A program made the position numbers and the translations under genes. This document shows, in pieces, positions 7,661 to 15,618 of a DNA stretch of 64,000 nucleotides. The stretch is taken from NCBI GenBank assembly GCA_016293915.1, contig JAEDCY010000003.1:62001-126000 (forward strand). The letters run 5' to 3'. The stretch's first letter is position 1, and each line of letters opens with the position of its first letter. The notes below the pieces were generated by a model. It did no database searches. It had not been told where the DNA came from and saw only the letters and a list, made by a program, of their open reading frames with translations. The stretch comes from Treponema sp. (GTDB lineage Bacteria; Spirochaetota; Spirochaetia; Treponematales; Treponemataceae).

Positions 7661-9223
7661 TTAGCTGCGTTTCCATGTCGGACCATTCGGTGTATCAATA
7701 ATAATAACACCTCGGGCAGTTAATTGGTTACGGATTTCGTCAGCCTTTGCAAAATCTTTTGCTTTTTTTGCAGCAGTTCTTTCAGCAACAAGTGCATCAA
7801 TTTCAGCAGCTTCAGGATCTCCTGCATGATCATTTGCAGAAGCATTACCCGCAGCACCCGAAAGCTTAGCCTGTTCATCAAGAACATCAAATGCATTTTT
7901 GATTACATCAAGACTCAGAACACTATCCATCTTAAGAAGAGTAGCAAGCTCAACCGAAGCCTTTACACCACCCTTACCAGCTGCAGCCTTCTGCATAGCA
8001 GCCATAGCCACAGGAGTAGCGAGGTCATTCTCAAGCCCCTCACGGAATTTATTCATACTTTCTTCATCAAGGGCAAGTCCAGAAAGCAGACTTGTAAAGT
8101 TTTCTCGGGTAAGGCCAAGCTTTTCCTCTTCGTTAGCCTTAGAAATCAGTTTTGCAACACGGGCATTAAGTGCTGCACGGCCATTCTTAGCAGACTCAAG
8201 CGCTTCAAGACTAAAAACAAGCTGCTTACGATAATGACCACTCATAAGGAAAAAGCGGTAATCAAGCGGAGCAAAGCCTTTGTCTTTCAAAGAGTATCCT
8301 CTTTCCGGAGGAAGTGAAGTCTGTAACGTAATAAAGTTACCGCTAGACTTGCTCATCTTTCCGCCTTCAAGAATAAGGAACTCATTATGCAACCAGTAGT
8401 TTACCCATGGTCCCTTAGCACGCTCAGCCTCGTCAAATGAACCTTCCGACTGCGCAATTTCGTTAGTATGATGAACCGGTACGTGATCAATTCCACCAGT
8501 ATGAATATCAATATGCTTACCAAGATACTTCATACTCATAGCCGAGCACTCGATATGCCAGCCAGGATATCCGCGTCCCCAAGGGCTGTCCCAGGTCATA
8601 GCCTGATCTTCAAACTTAGACTTAGTAAACCAGAGAACAAAGTCACCAGGGTTACGCTTGTTTTCATCAATAACAACAACCTTACGCTTACCAGCTCCTG
8701 CCTTAAGCTCATCAAGGTTGAGGTTTGCAAGCTTACCATAATCAGGGTAAGTAGAAATATCATAATAAAGATTTCCGCCAGCCATATAAGTGTGCCCGTT
8801 GGCTTCAATCTTTTTTATCAGCTCAATCATGTCGTCAATATGTTCTGTGGCACGGCAAATTACATCAGGGTGGCGGATATTCATCGCATCAATATCTTTC
8901 ATAAAAGCGTCGGTATAAAAGTTGGCAACTTCAAGAACACTCTGGTGGCGCTCAGCCGCAGATTTCTTCATTTTATCTTCACCGTTGTCGCCATCATCAG
9001 AAAGGTGTCCAACGTCAGTAATATTCATTACATGCTTGACTTTATAACCGAGCAGAGAAAGAGTCTTATCAAGAACATCAAGAAAAACATAAGCACGCAG
9101 ATTTCCAATATGCGCATAGTTGTAAACCGTAGGACCGCAGCCGTAAAAACCAACCTGTCCTTCAACAATCGGCTTAAACTCTTCCATTTTTCGTCCCATA
9201 GTATTGTATAATCTCATTGCCAT
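7661..9223 (-). CDS. cysS: Cysteinyl-tRNA synthetase
   Basis: Class I aminoacyl-tRNA synthetase that charges tRNA-Cys. The zinc-site Cys in FYGCGPTVYN, the HIGH-type motif (YAHIGNLRAY, about residue 38) and the KMSKS loop (GKMSKSSGNF, about residue 288) are all present; further zinc ligands occur in WHIECSAMS and the following His-rich stretch. Length 520 aa is slightly above the usual 460-500 because of an Ala-rich insertion before the C-terminal helical domain. The start has GGAG six bases upstream. It stands alone; the divergent neighbour across the repeat-rich spacer is murB. Confidence 0.98.
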   Translation of the reverse strand: MAMRLYNTMGRKMEEFKPIVEGQVGFYGCGPTVYNYAHIGNLRAYVFLDVLDKTLSLLGYKVKHVMNITDVGHLSDDGDNGEDKMKKSAAERHQSVLEVANFYTDAFMKDIDAMNIRHPDVICRATEHIDDMIELIKKIEANGHTYMAGGNLYYDISTYPDYGKLANLNLDELKAGAGKRKVVVIDENKRNPGDFVLWFTKSKFEDQAMTWDSPWGRGYPGWHIECSAMSMKYLGKHIDIHTGGIDHVPVHHTNEIAQSEGSFDEAERAKGPWVNYWLHNEFLILEGGKMSKSSGNFITLQTSLPPERGYSLKDKGFAPLDYRFFLMSGHYRKQLVFSLEALESAKNGRAALNARVAKLISKANEEEKLGLTRENFTSLLSGLALDEESMNKFREGLENDLATPVAMAAMQKAAAGKGGVKASVELATLLKMDSVLSLDVIKNAFDVLDEQAKLSGAAGNASANDHAGDPEAAEIDALVAERTAAKKAKDFAKADEIRNQLTARGVIIIDTPNGPTWKRS

Positions 9224-9300
9224 TATTATCTCCTGTTTAAGCTATTAGCTTTTAGCGGTTAGCCATTAGCCAGAAGGGGGAAGTCTCCCCCCGCTCTTAT

Positions 9301-9350
9301 TGGAAAGCCGTTAAAAAACGGGCTGCGGCAGCGGGCCGTTTTAGGCTTCT
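9301..9350 (-). repeat. Palindromic intergenic repeat, family A copy 1
   Basis: Read on the minus strand it is GCCTAAAACGGCCCGC, a short loop, then GCAGCCCGTTTTTTAACGG. This shares its flanks (CCTAAA and TTTTTTAACGG) with copies at 12447, 47260, 48070, 49710 and 51630, but the hairpin core differs. Confidence 0.75.
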
Positions 9351-9389
9351 CCTCCAAAATGCGCACAGGCAGGCTATGCCTGACTGTCC

Positions 9390-9424
9390 CTCTCTCCTAG
9401 GGGCTGCACCCCTAAAACCCGCTC
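9390..9424. repeat. Repeat family B copy 1
   Basis: Hairpin TAGGGG-ctgca-CCCCTA preceded by TCTC and followed by AAACCCGCT. A near-identical element lies at 44021-44051. Confidence 0.7.
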
Positions 9425-9506
9425 AACAATTCGATAATTATACTATTTTCCGAAATCTTAAACAACACACTCTATTTTCTATCCCATACCCGCTAGGGGC
9501 TAATAG

Positions 9507-9575
9507 CTAATAGCTACCAGCTAACAACTACCAGCTAACAACTAACAACTACCAGCTAACAACTAGCAACTAACC
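9507..9575. repeat. Tandem repeat of an ~11-bp unit
   Basis: Imperfect head-to-tail copies of GCTAACAACTA and ACTACCAGCTA. The units are contiguous with no spacers. The DNA at 9239-9270 looks like an inverted relative of the same sequence. Confidence 0.7.
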
Positions 9576-9586
9576 CTCATTCCCAC

Positions 9587-9592
9587 TATAAT
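9587..9592 (+). promoter_or_regulatory. -10 box of murB, directly before the start codon
   Basis: Consensus TATAAT followed by six bases and the murB ATG. There is no Shine-Dalgarno and only a poor -35 (TAGCAA, 17 bp upstream). The position implies transcription starting at or near the ATG. Confidence 0.55.
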
Positions 9593-9598
9593 ATAACC

Positions 9599-10552
9599 AT
9601 GTTTGATTTCCTTGCATCAATGCTCAAAATTGCACAAATACCCTTCACAGAAAATGAAGCTCTTGCTCCCAAATCTACATTTAAAGTTGGTGGAACTGCA
9701 CGTCTTTTCATTACGCCGCAAACTCCTGAGCAGCTGGAATCAACAATAAGTGCTGTACGTTCAGCAGAGCTTCCCTACTTTGTAACAGGAGGAGCCAGTA
9801 ACGTTGTTTACCCCGACGGCATTTTCGAAGGCGCAATCATTTCTACACAAGGAATCAAAGAAATAATTTACAATCCAGATGAAACTACTTCTGATGGTTC
9901 AGTTCTTGTTACCTGCCAGTGTGGTGTACCAATGGCAGCTTTTGTAGATTTCTGTACCCGCAAAAATCTTACAGGTGCAGAACAGTTTGCAGGACTCCCG
10001 GGAACAGTAGGCGGAGCAGTTTATATGAATGCACGCTGCTTTGACCGTTCAATAAGCGACATACTTTATTCTACAACCCACCTTCAATACAAAGGCGATA
10101 AAGCACAACAAATTGAACTCCCCTTTGATTCAAAAGACTGGGATTATAAAAAATCACCTTTTCAGTCTACAAAAGACAAAAATCAACTTTACATTACACA
10201 GGCAACCTTCCGTCTCACACCAGCCGGCGCTTCAGCCCACGACCGCATAACAACAGATTGCAAAAAATACATTGCCGAACGCGTAAACAAAGGACACTTC
10301 AAATACCCGAGCGCCGGCAGCGTTTTCAAAAACAATCACGCCTTTGGCGCACCTTCTGGTAAGCTTATAGATGACTGCGGACTCAAAGGCCTGACCTGCG
10401 GCGGTGCTCAGATCGCTCCATTCCACGGCAACTTTATTATAAACACCGGCAGCGCCACTGCCGCCGATATCAAAACTCTTGTCTCACAAGCGCAAAAAGC
10501 CGTTTACGAAAATTTCGGCTTCAATCTGGAGCTCGAAATCATTTTTATTTAA
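9599..10552 (+). CDS. murB: UDP-N-acetylenolpyruvoylglucosamine reductase
   Basis: FAD-dependent cytoplasmic enzyme that reduces UDP-GlcNAc-enolpyruvate to UDP-MurNAc in peptidoglycan synthesis. The FAD-binding part contains FKVGGTARLF, the phosphate loop VTGGASNVV and GLPGTVGGAVYMNA. The C-terminal substrate domain has the proton-donor Ser in YPSAGSVFKN and the conserved Glu near the end (LELEI). Length 317 aa is normal. The first ATG (9599) is preceded at six bases by TATAAT and has no Shine-Dalgarno; an internal ATG at 9620 also lacks one. Confidence 0.95.
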   Translation: MFDFLASMLKIAQIPFTENEALAPKSTFKVGGTARLFITPQTPEQLESTISAVRSAELPYFVTGGASNVVYPDGIFEGAIISTQGIKEIIYNPDETTSDGSVLVTCQCGVPMAAFVDFCTRKNLTGAEQFAGLPGTVGGAVYMNARCFDRSISDILYSTTHLQYKGDKAQQIELPFDSKDWDYKKSPFQSTKDKNQLYITQATFRLTPAGASAHDRITTDCKKYIAERVNKGHFKYPSAGSVFKNNHAFGAPSGKLIDDCGLKGLTCGGAQIAPFHGNFIINTGSATAADIKTLVSQAQKAVYENFGFNLELEIIFI

Positions 10553-10618
10553 ACACTTTTTTTTCACTTTAACTAAACTTAATTTCCGTCGATAATTAAA
10601 TTTACAATTAAACATACA

Positions 10619-10647
10619 TTGACAAACCTAGATTGTAAATCTATACT
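10619..10647 (+). promoter_or_regulatory. Sigma-70 promoter of the double-CNB regulator gene
   Basis: TTGACA at 10619-10624, exactly 17 bp, then TATACT at 10642-10647. The only departure from consensus is one base in the -10. The start codon lies about 32 bp downstream. Confidence 0.8.
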
Positions 10648-10679
10648 TATATATTGAATATATTTAGGAGAGTAAGCTC

Positions 10680-11870
10680 TTGCTGCAGTTACAAATAGTT
10701 AATTTCAGAAAAGGTTCATATCTCGTCGTAGAAGGAAAAGAAAATACAGACCACTTCTACATCATAAAAAAAGGTAACGTACAGTGCTTCAAAGCTTCTG
10801 GTTCAGGGCTTGCTCCTACAATATACGGTCCTGGAGACTTCGTTGGTGTAGTTCCATGCATGTCAGATCATCTTCAGATCGAAACTGCCATTGCCTCAAC
10901 AGATGTTATGGCAATTTCCGTACGCAAAGACCAGTATCCGGAACTTATTTCTCAGAACACACCTGTAGCTCTTAAAATCATCAAAACTTTTGCAAACCGA
11001 ATGCGTGTAATGAACGAAATGCTTACAAAAGCAACTCTTCATTCTGTAGTTCAGGATACACACGATCAGATTTTCAAGGTAGCGAATTTTTACGAACAGA
11101 ATGCATTACCTGATGTTGCTGTTTTTGCTTACTATCAGTATTTAAAAACAAAGCCTCAAGGTCCAAACGCAGATTTTGCTAAACAGAAATTTGTAGCCCT
11201 TAAACCAAAAACCCATGCAGTATATTTTGAACCTACAGCAGAAGCATCACGTCAGTACCCAAAAGATACAATGATATTCTCTGAGGCTCAGAACGGTTCT
11301 GATATGTTCATCATTCAGAGAGGTGAAGTTTCCATCACAAAAGTTGTAAACGGTAACGAAGTAACCCTCGCTGTTCTCAAAAAAGGTGACATGTTTGGTG
11401 AAATGGCACTTATCGAAAATAAGCCTCGTTCAGCAAATGCAATCGCCCACAGCGACTGTACACTTATGGTTATCAACCGTTCCAACTTTAATCAGATGGT
11501 TGCAACACAGCCTCAGCTGGTAGCCAAGCTTACAACAACTCTTGCAGATCGTCTCTGGTCAATGTACCGTCAGCTGGATAACGCTTCTCTTCAGGAACCT
11601 CTTGCTAAAATGCTTGATATGCTATCTCTTCAGCTTGAAAAACAGCGCGTAAAAATTGGTCTTTCAAAAGTTTCAATGCAGACTGAGTTTACACCAAAAG
11701 ACCTTGCAAATATGTGTGGACTTGCAAGTCAGTATCATGCAAAGGCAATTTACGATTTTGAAAACTACGACCAGATTCGCATAGAGAACGGTAAAGTATT
11801 CATAAAAGATGCTTCTGAAGTTATGAAAACAGCAGCATTCTATCGCAAACAAAATAATATAAAAAAATAA
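10680..11870 (+). CDS. Crp/Fnr-like protein with two cyclic-nucleotide-binding domains
   Basis: 396 aa. Two cNMP-binding beta-barrels: one at about residues 8-100 (GDFVGVVP in place of the usual phosphate-binding motif) and one at about 195-300, the second better conserved (GDMFGEMALIENKPRSA matches the GE-[x]-RSA phosphate cassette of cAMP/cGMP binders). The C-terminus (about 340-380; TPKDLANMCGL, then IENGKVFIKD) looks like a diverged Crp winged helix, with a weak recognition helix. DNA binding is therefore uncertain. The start is TTG with AGGAG nine bases upstream and a near-perfect promoter before it. The signal ligand cannot be told from sequence. Confidence 0.85.
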   Translation: MLQLQIVNFRKGSYLVVEGKENTDHFYIIKKGNVQCFKASGSGLAPTIYGPGDFVGVVPCMSDHLQIETAIASTDVMAISVRKDQYPELISQNTPVALKIIKTFANRMRVMNEMLTKATLHSVVQDTHDQIFKVANFYEQNALPDVAVFAYYQYLKTKPQGPNADFAKQKFVALKPKTHAVYFEPTAEASRQYPKDTMIFSEAQNGSDMFIIQRGEVSITKVVNGNEVTLAVLKKGDMFGEMALIENKPRSANAIAHSDCTLMVINRSNFNQMVATQPQLVAKLTTTLADRLWSMYRQLDNASLQEPLAKMLDMLSLQLEKQRVKIGLSKVSMQTEFTPKDLANMCGLASQYHAKAIYDFENYDQIRIENGKVFIKDASEVMKTAAFYRKQNNIKK

Positions 11871-11891
11871 TTATCTTCCGATAATTAAACT

Positions 11892-12440
11892 ATGATTTCT
11901 TTAAAGAATAAAATTTTTATTCTCACTTTATTTACAGTTTTTATGAATTTTCTCACAGCAGAAAGCCTTCCTCATGGCTATAAAAATATAAAACTGGGAA
12001 TGAGTCTTGATGAAACTAAAGAAAACCTTGTAAAAGATCCCGATTTTGGATATCACGGAGACCATGATGTTTCACTTATTCCAAACTCAAGTAAAACATT
12101 AATTGAAACAGATGCAGAACATGGACTTGGTTCCAATTTTCTTCAAAGATGCTGGTTTCAATTTTCTTATGATGAACTTTACATCATTACAATTAATGTA
12201 AATCCGGAAAAAATGGATTATTACAGCATTTTTACTAAACTGGTTGAAAAATACGGAGAACCCGACACTTTTAGTCCACAGGCAGCAACCTGGAAAGATG
12301 ACGATGTTACAATGAGTCTGGAAAAACCTCTAACCTTAAAATATATAGACAATAAGATTTTTGAACAGACCCAAAATTATTCCAATATTCAAAAATCTCC
12401 AACAGAAATAACCCGCGAAATGTTCCTGGATGGATTATAA
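11892..12440 (+). CDS. Exported protein of unknown function
   Basis: 182 aa with a clear signal peptide (hydrophobic residues 8-22, probable cleavage after LTA). No lipobox and no domain recognised. The mature part begins GYKNIKLGMSLDETKENL, reminiscent of small periplasmic proteins that begin with a 'LGMSxxE' helix, but no function can be assigned. The start has no Shine-Dalgarno; the ATG is preceded by GATAAT plus six bases, the same geometry as murB. It follows the CNB regulator by 21 bp, so it could also be read through from that gene. Confidence 0.7.
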   Translation: MISLKNKIFILTLFTVFMNFLTAESLPHGYKNIKLGMSLDETKENLVKDPDFGYHGDHDVSLIPNSSKTLIETDAEHGLGSNFLQRCWFQFSYDELYIITINVNPEKMDYYSIFTKLVEKYGEPDTFSPQAATWKDDDVTMSLEKPLTLKYIDNKIFEQTQNYSNIQKSPTEITREMFLDGL

Positions 12441-12446
12441 TAGCAA

Positions 12447-12562
12447 ATCCGTTAAAAAACGAGCTTGAGGTAGTAGAGCTAAAAATTGCTTCCGCAATTT
12501 TCTTAACGCTCTGCTATAGAACACCGCCCGCCAGCGGGCTTACACAGGGTCGTTTTAGGATT
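12447..12562 (-). repeat. Palindromic intergenic repeat, family A copy 2 (long core)
   Basis: Same outer flanks as the other copies (minus strand: AAATCCTAAAACGACC at one end and GCTCGTTTTTTAACGGATTT at the other) but a core of about 80 bp with several small hairpins, for example AAATTGCTTCCGCAATTTT and GCCCGCCAGCGGGC. Confidence 0.7.
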
Positions 12563-12582
12563 TACCATAAAAGGTGACAACT

Positions 12583-13032
12583 ATGTTTAATTCAAAAAAA
12601 TCACTAATATTAATTGCCCTTCTTTTTGCCTACATCTCTCTTGCTTCCTGCAAAAGCAAAAAACTTCCTGTAAAAGACATAAAAATAGTCCGTCAGGACG
12701 GTACAGAGTTTACTGTAAAAGCAGAAATTGCAGAAAAACCTGAAGACCGTAATCACGGCTTTATGGGAAGAAAAACCATACCAGACGGAACAGGAATGCT
12801 TTTTGTTTTTGAGAAAGACCAGATTCTTTCTTTCTGGATGAAAAATACACCACACCCGCTTTCAATTGCTTATATTGATTCAAAAGGAAAAATCCGAAAT
12901 ATTTTTGATATGACGCCCTATAGTACTGCATCAATAGTAAGTACCGTCTCTGTCCGCTATGCACTTGAAGTCCCACAGGGCTGGTACAAAAAAAACGGCA
13001 TCACCGAAGGTGATACTGTTATACTTCCTTAA
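12583..13032 (+). CDS. DUF192 family lipoprotein
   Basis: 149 aa. Signal peptide with lipobox (LASC), then a DUF192 domain: GFMGRKTIP, GTGMLFVFE, LSFWMKNTPHPLSIAYID and ALEVPQGWYKKNGI are the characteristic segments of this beta-barrel family, whose function is unknown. A GTG at 12574 is in frame, but AGGTG sits six bases before the ATG at 12583, which is taken as the start. It stands alone between repeats. Confidence 0.88.
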   Translation: MFNSKKSLILIALLFAYISLASCKSKKLPVKDIKIVRQDGTEFTVKAEIAEKPEDRNHGFMGRKTIPDGTGMLFVFEKDQILSFWMKNTPHPLSIAYIDSKGKIRNIFDMTPYSTASIVSTVSVRYALEVPQGWYKKNGITEGDTVILP

Positions 13033-13035
13033 AAC

Positions 13036-13085
13036 GTCCGGTGGTTGAGTGACCGATGCAAGGCATCGGTTGTATCGAAAACACA
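13036..13085. repeat. Palindromic intergenic repeat, family C copy 2
   Basis: CCGGTGGTTGAGTGACCGAT, a short loop, ATCGGTTGTATCGAAAACAC. This matches the copy at 1001-1050 in its outer arms and the TATCGAAA segment. It lies between convergent genes. Confidence 0.65.
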
Positions 13086-13092
13086 TTTTGGC

Positions 13093-14247
13093 TTACTCGC
13101 CTTCCTGTTCCAGCTTCATTAATTCTGCTGCTGCAATCTTATCTTTTGGATCAAATTCAAGTACTGTAGTAAAGTAATTTCTTGCTTCCTGCTTATTACC
13201 CTGTGCTAATGCAAGATAACCTAAATTTGAAATAACCTTTGTGCTTTCAGGTTCAAGCTCAAATGCCTTCATAAGACATTTTTTTGCTTCATCAAAATCA
13301 TGCTCCTGAACATAACAAAGTGACAGCTCATTATATGTATCAGAATTAGTATCTCCTCCACATTTAAGAGCTTCAAGAAAAGCCTGTTTTGCCTCAGAAT
13401 ATCTTTCCAGACGGCGCAAGCCCCATCCAAGCATAAACCAGCCGTTCCAAACCTTAGAATTACTCTGCAAAAAGTCACGGATCTGCTCAAGGCCTTTTTC
13501 TTCCTGCCCGCTTGAAATCAAATCATAAGCAGCCTTAAAAGACTCATCATCCATATTCTGATTATTTATATTGTTTATAATTTCCTGAGCGCGTTCCTTT
13601 TTGTAAACACCATTTTCGCCCATTTCTTCGTCACTTGTCTCACATGTAAGTGCAAGATAAGTTTCAAAAGAATCTTTTGCTTCACGATATTTATGCTGTT
13701 TCATATAATAAAAGCCAACATTAAAATATACATCCGGAAGCGGTGGCTCCGCATTCATTGCCTGTTCATAATATGAATAAGCATCTGCATCATAAGCATC
13801 AGCATCATCAAAAAGACCTGAATTTCTATAAGAATCAGCCCTCTGATCAAGGAACAATGCCATATTAAGCATAATTGCTACATCATCAGGATCAAAACCA
13901 ATAAGAGCGAGGAATATTTCTTCTGCAAGATCATAATCTTCATTCTTAGTTTTAAGAATAGCTGCTTCACACAATTCTTTTTTAAGATTTGGTTTTACCT
14001 TTTTAAGAATTGAACGATAATAATCCAGATGTGTATTTTTAGAATCGTAAGCAAGAATTGTAAGCATTCCGGCTAAAATCTGTTCAGGTTCAATCTCCTG
14101 CGGATTAAAATTGCCAGATGCCTCACTTACTTTCTTCTGAACTGGAAGCGGAATAGTCGGATCAATTTCAAAAGAATTACATGTAGTTAGTTCGAGTTTT
14201 GGAATGTTAATATAATAAATAGATTCCAATGGATTTGAAGGATTCAT
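13093..14247 (-). CDS. Tetratricopeptide-repeat protein
   Basis: 384 aa, no signal peptide or membrane segment. TPR helices are visible from about residue 165 (YFNVGFYYMKQHKYREAKDS) and in a run of three at about 280-375 (GWFMLGWGLRRLERYSEAKQ, YNELSLCYVQEHDFDEAKKC, VISNLGYLALAQGNKQEARN). The N-terminal half also looks helical with weaker repeats. Probably a protein-protein scaffold in the cytoplasm; the partner is unknown. It follows the PilZ-domain gene by 21 bp and is likely co-transcribed with it. Confidence 0.82.
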   Translation of the reverse strand: MNPSNPLESIYYINIPKLELTTCNSFEIDPTIPLPVQKKVSEASGNFNPQEIEPEQILAGMLTILAYDSKNTHLDYYRSILKKVKPNLKKELCEAAILKTKNEDYDLAEEIFLALIGFDPDDVAIMLNMALFLDQRADSYRNSGLFDDADAYDADAYSYYEQAMNAEPPLPDVYFNVGFYYMKQHKYREAKDSFETYLALTCETSDEEMGENGVYKKERAQEIINNINNQNMDDESFKAAYDLISSGQEEKGLEQIRDFLQSNSKVWNGWFMLGWGLRRLERYSEAKQAFLEALKCGGDTNSDTYNELSLCYVQEHDFDEAKKCLMKAFELEPESTKVISNLGYLALAQGNKQEARNYFTTVLEFDPKDKIAAAELMKLEQEGE

Positions 14248-14268
14248 AATATACCACTTATAAAAAAA

Positions 14269-15252
14269 TTAGTTTGTTGTATTAGAAACAGATGACTGTA
14301 CGCTAACCTGTGCCTGAAGTCTCTGTTCCACAGCCTCTTTCTGAGTAGCGGCAGTTTCAGCGGTCTTCTGTTCAGCAGCAGCTTTTTTTGCAGCTGCTTC
14401 AGCTTCTGCTTTTTCAGCCGCAGCCTTGTTATTAATCTGATTCTGAATCAGTTGTTTCTGATAAGAAGTAATATAACTGTTTATATGAAACTTATAAGTC
14501 ATAGGAATTTCATCTGGAATGAATTCTATATGAACAATAGAAATATCCTTTCGACCAGGTAAGAAATCAGAATTCTTTATTACTCCCTTCAGAGAGATTT
14601 TTTCATTTGTGTCAATAAAAAATAATCGCAAATCTACTGCCTTATTCTCAAGGAACTTTGGAATTCCAACAAGCATAGCTTTAGCTCCACCAAAAGACAA
14701 ATCCTTAAGGATACACTTTCTTGGAACTCCCGTAATGAAAATATAAGATTCTTCTTTAGGTATATTCAAAAGACGTAAAGAATTTTCATTAATTGCAATT
14801 CTTTCTTCTTTACGATTCTGGAAATTTTCATTTACTTCTATGAATTCCCCGATTCGTAAAATTAAGTCATCCGGCGGACGCTGAGTAAAGCTTAATGTGA
14901 GCATTGCAAGTTCATTAGACCCCTGGAATGGTTTAATTTCAAGTACACTGCAATTTACTGAAAATTGAATTGGCTCATTATTCTGATCAAAAAAACAATA
15001 ACGAATACTTATAGGAGCCGTTCTATTCTTCTGAATTGTTGTATAAATTCCACTTGAGGTACCAATAATAACCTTAGCCTGCTGTAAAGAAGAAGAGTTA
15101 ATAATGCAAGGCCACTGCCCACCATTACTTTTGAGATAAATCTGTCTTGGATCTATACGAAGGGACTTAAGATTTGCTTTTGTAAAAACAATTTCCTTAT
15201 CACGATAATAATCATAATATCTGGAAATATGATGACTAGTTGCTACGCTCAT
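14269..15252 (-). CDS. PilZ-domain (c-di-GMP-binding) protein with Ala/Glu/Lys-rich tail
   Basis: 327 aa. An N-terminal beta-rich YcgR-like part (about 15-135) precedes a PilZ domain (about 140-260). Both c-di-GMP contact motifs are intact: RxxxR at 147-151 (RKEER) and D/NxSxxG at 184-189 (DLSFGG). The last ~55 residues are a low-complexity helical tail of Ala, Glu, Lys and Gln. Spirochaete PilZ proteins affect motility and host interaction; this role is inferred by family only. A TTGAAA-N17-TATAAT promoter ends nine bases before the ATG and there is no Shine-Dalgarno. The TPR gene follows. Confidence 0.85.
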   Translation of the reverse strand: MSVATSHHISRYYDYYRDKEIVFTKANLKSLRIDPRQIYLKSNGGQWPCIINSSSLQQAKVIIGTSSGIYTTIQKNRTAPISIRYCFFDQNNEPIQFSVNCSVLEIKPFQGSNELAMLTLSFTQRPPDDLILRIGEFIEVNENFQNRKEERIAINENSLRLLNIPKEESYIFITGVPRKCILKDLSFGGAKAMLVGIPKFLENKAVDLRLFFIDTNEKISLKGVIKNSDFLPGRKDISIVHIEFIPDEIPMTYKFHINSYITSYQKQLIQNQINNKAAAEKAEAEAAAKKAAAEQKTAETAATQKEAVEQRLQAQVSVQSSVSNTTN

Positions 15253-15261
15253 TGACTATTA

Positions 15262-15290
15262 ATTATATTTCAACTTCCCGTTTCTTTCAA
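15262..15290 (-). promoter_or_regulatory. Sigma-70 promoter of the PilZ-TPR operon
   Basis: On the minus strand TTGAAA (15285-15290), 17 bp, TATAAT (15262-15267), then nine bases to the ATG at 15252. The mRNA would have a leader of only two or three bases. Confidence 0.75.
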
Positions 15291-15301
15291 GGCAATAGAA
15301 C

Positions 15302-15333
15302 AAAAAAAAAACCGTCACCCACAGATGACGGTT
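15302..15333 (-). terminator. Intrinsic terminator of the large ribosomal-protein operon
   Basis: Stem AACCGTCA/TGACGGTT (15310-15333) followed on the minus strand by an eight-base T-run. It lies 25 bp past the stop of the zinc-ribbon gene, the last gene of the rpsJ-rplQ run. Confidence 0.9.
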
Positions 15334-15358
15334 TACAAAGTTTGTAAAAAAACAGAAC

Positions 15359-15607
15359 TTACTCAGCAGCTTCAGCTGGAGTCTCGTCTGCAGCAGCAGC
15401 TTCTTCTGCAGCTGGCTTTGCTTTTCTTGCTTCTACGCGAGCTTCATTCTTGAGCTTAGCGTTGCAGAACTTACAAACATTTACAGTCTGACCATTAATT
15501 TCCTTTTCCCAAAGAACTTTAATATCTGTTTTTCCACAGATAGCACAAGTTCCTCTTCCGTGTGCAGGTAATGATCGAATTCCAGATCCACGATGGTTCT
15601 TTGACAT
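15359..15607 (-). CDS. Small zinc-ribbon protein at the end of the alpha operon
   Basis: 82 aa, unrecognised as a named family. The N-terminus is basic (MSKNHRGSGIRSLPAHGRG), followed by a CxxC-x20-CxxC zinc ribbon (CAIC at about residues 21-24, CKFC at 45-48), then a Lys/Arg patch and an Ala/Glu-rich acidic tail of about 25 residues. Its basic head, zinc ribbon and place 11 bp after rplQ, before the operon terminator, suggest a ribosome- or RNA-associated protein; this is inference. A Shine-Dalgarno (AAAGGAG) precedes the ATG. Confidence 0.75.
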   Translation of the reverse strand: MSKNHRGSGIRSLPAHGRGTCAICGKTDIKVLWEKEINGQTVNVCKFCNAKLKNEARVEARKAKPAAEEAAAADETPAEAAE

Positions 15608-15618
15608 ATCGAACTCCT

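Larger units (their letters stand above)
9224..9586. other. Repeat-rich spacer between cysS and murB
   Basis: About 360 bp without a plausible gene. It contains inverted outer sequences (AGCTATTAGC... near 9239 and GGCTAATAGCTAATAGCT near 9497), a G/C-rich hairpin (AAGGGGGAAG...CTCCCCCC, 9273-9292), a family A repeat (9301-9350), a family B element (9390-9424), and tandem copies of an ~11-bp unit (9507-9575). Confidence 0.75.

Noticed and set aside
8468..9211. 247-codon plus-strand ORF opposite cysS
   Set aside because: Antisense to conserved synthetase motifs, with composition unlike a real protein.
9507..9575. Possible CRISPR array in the tandem repeats before murB
   Set aside because: Units are about 11 bp, contiguous and imperfect, with no unique spacers and no cas genes.
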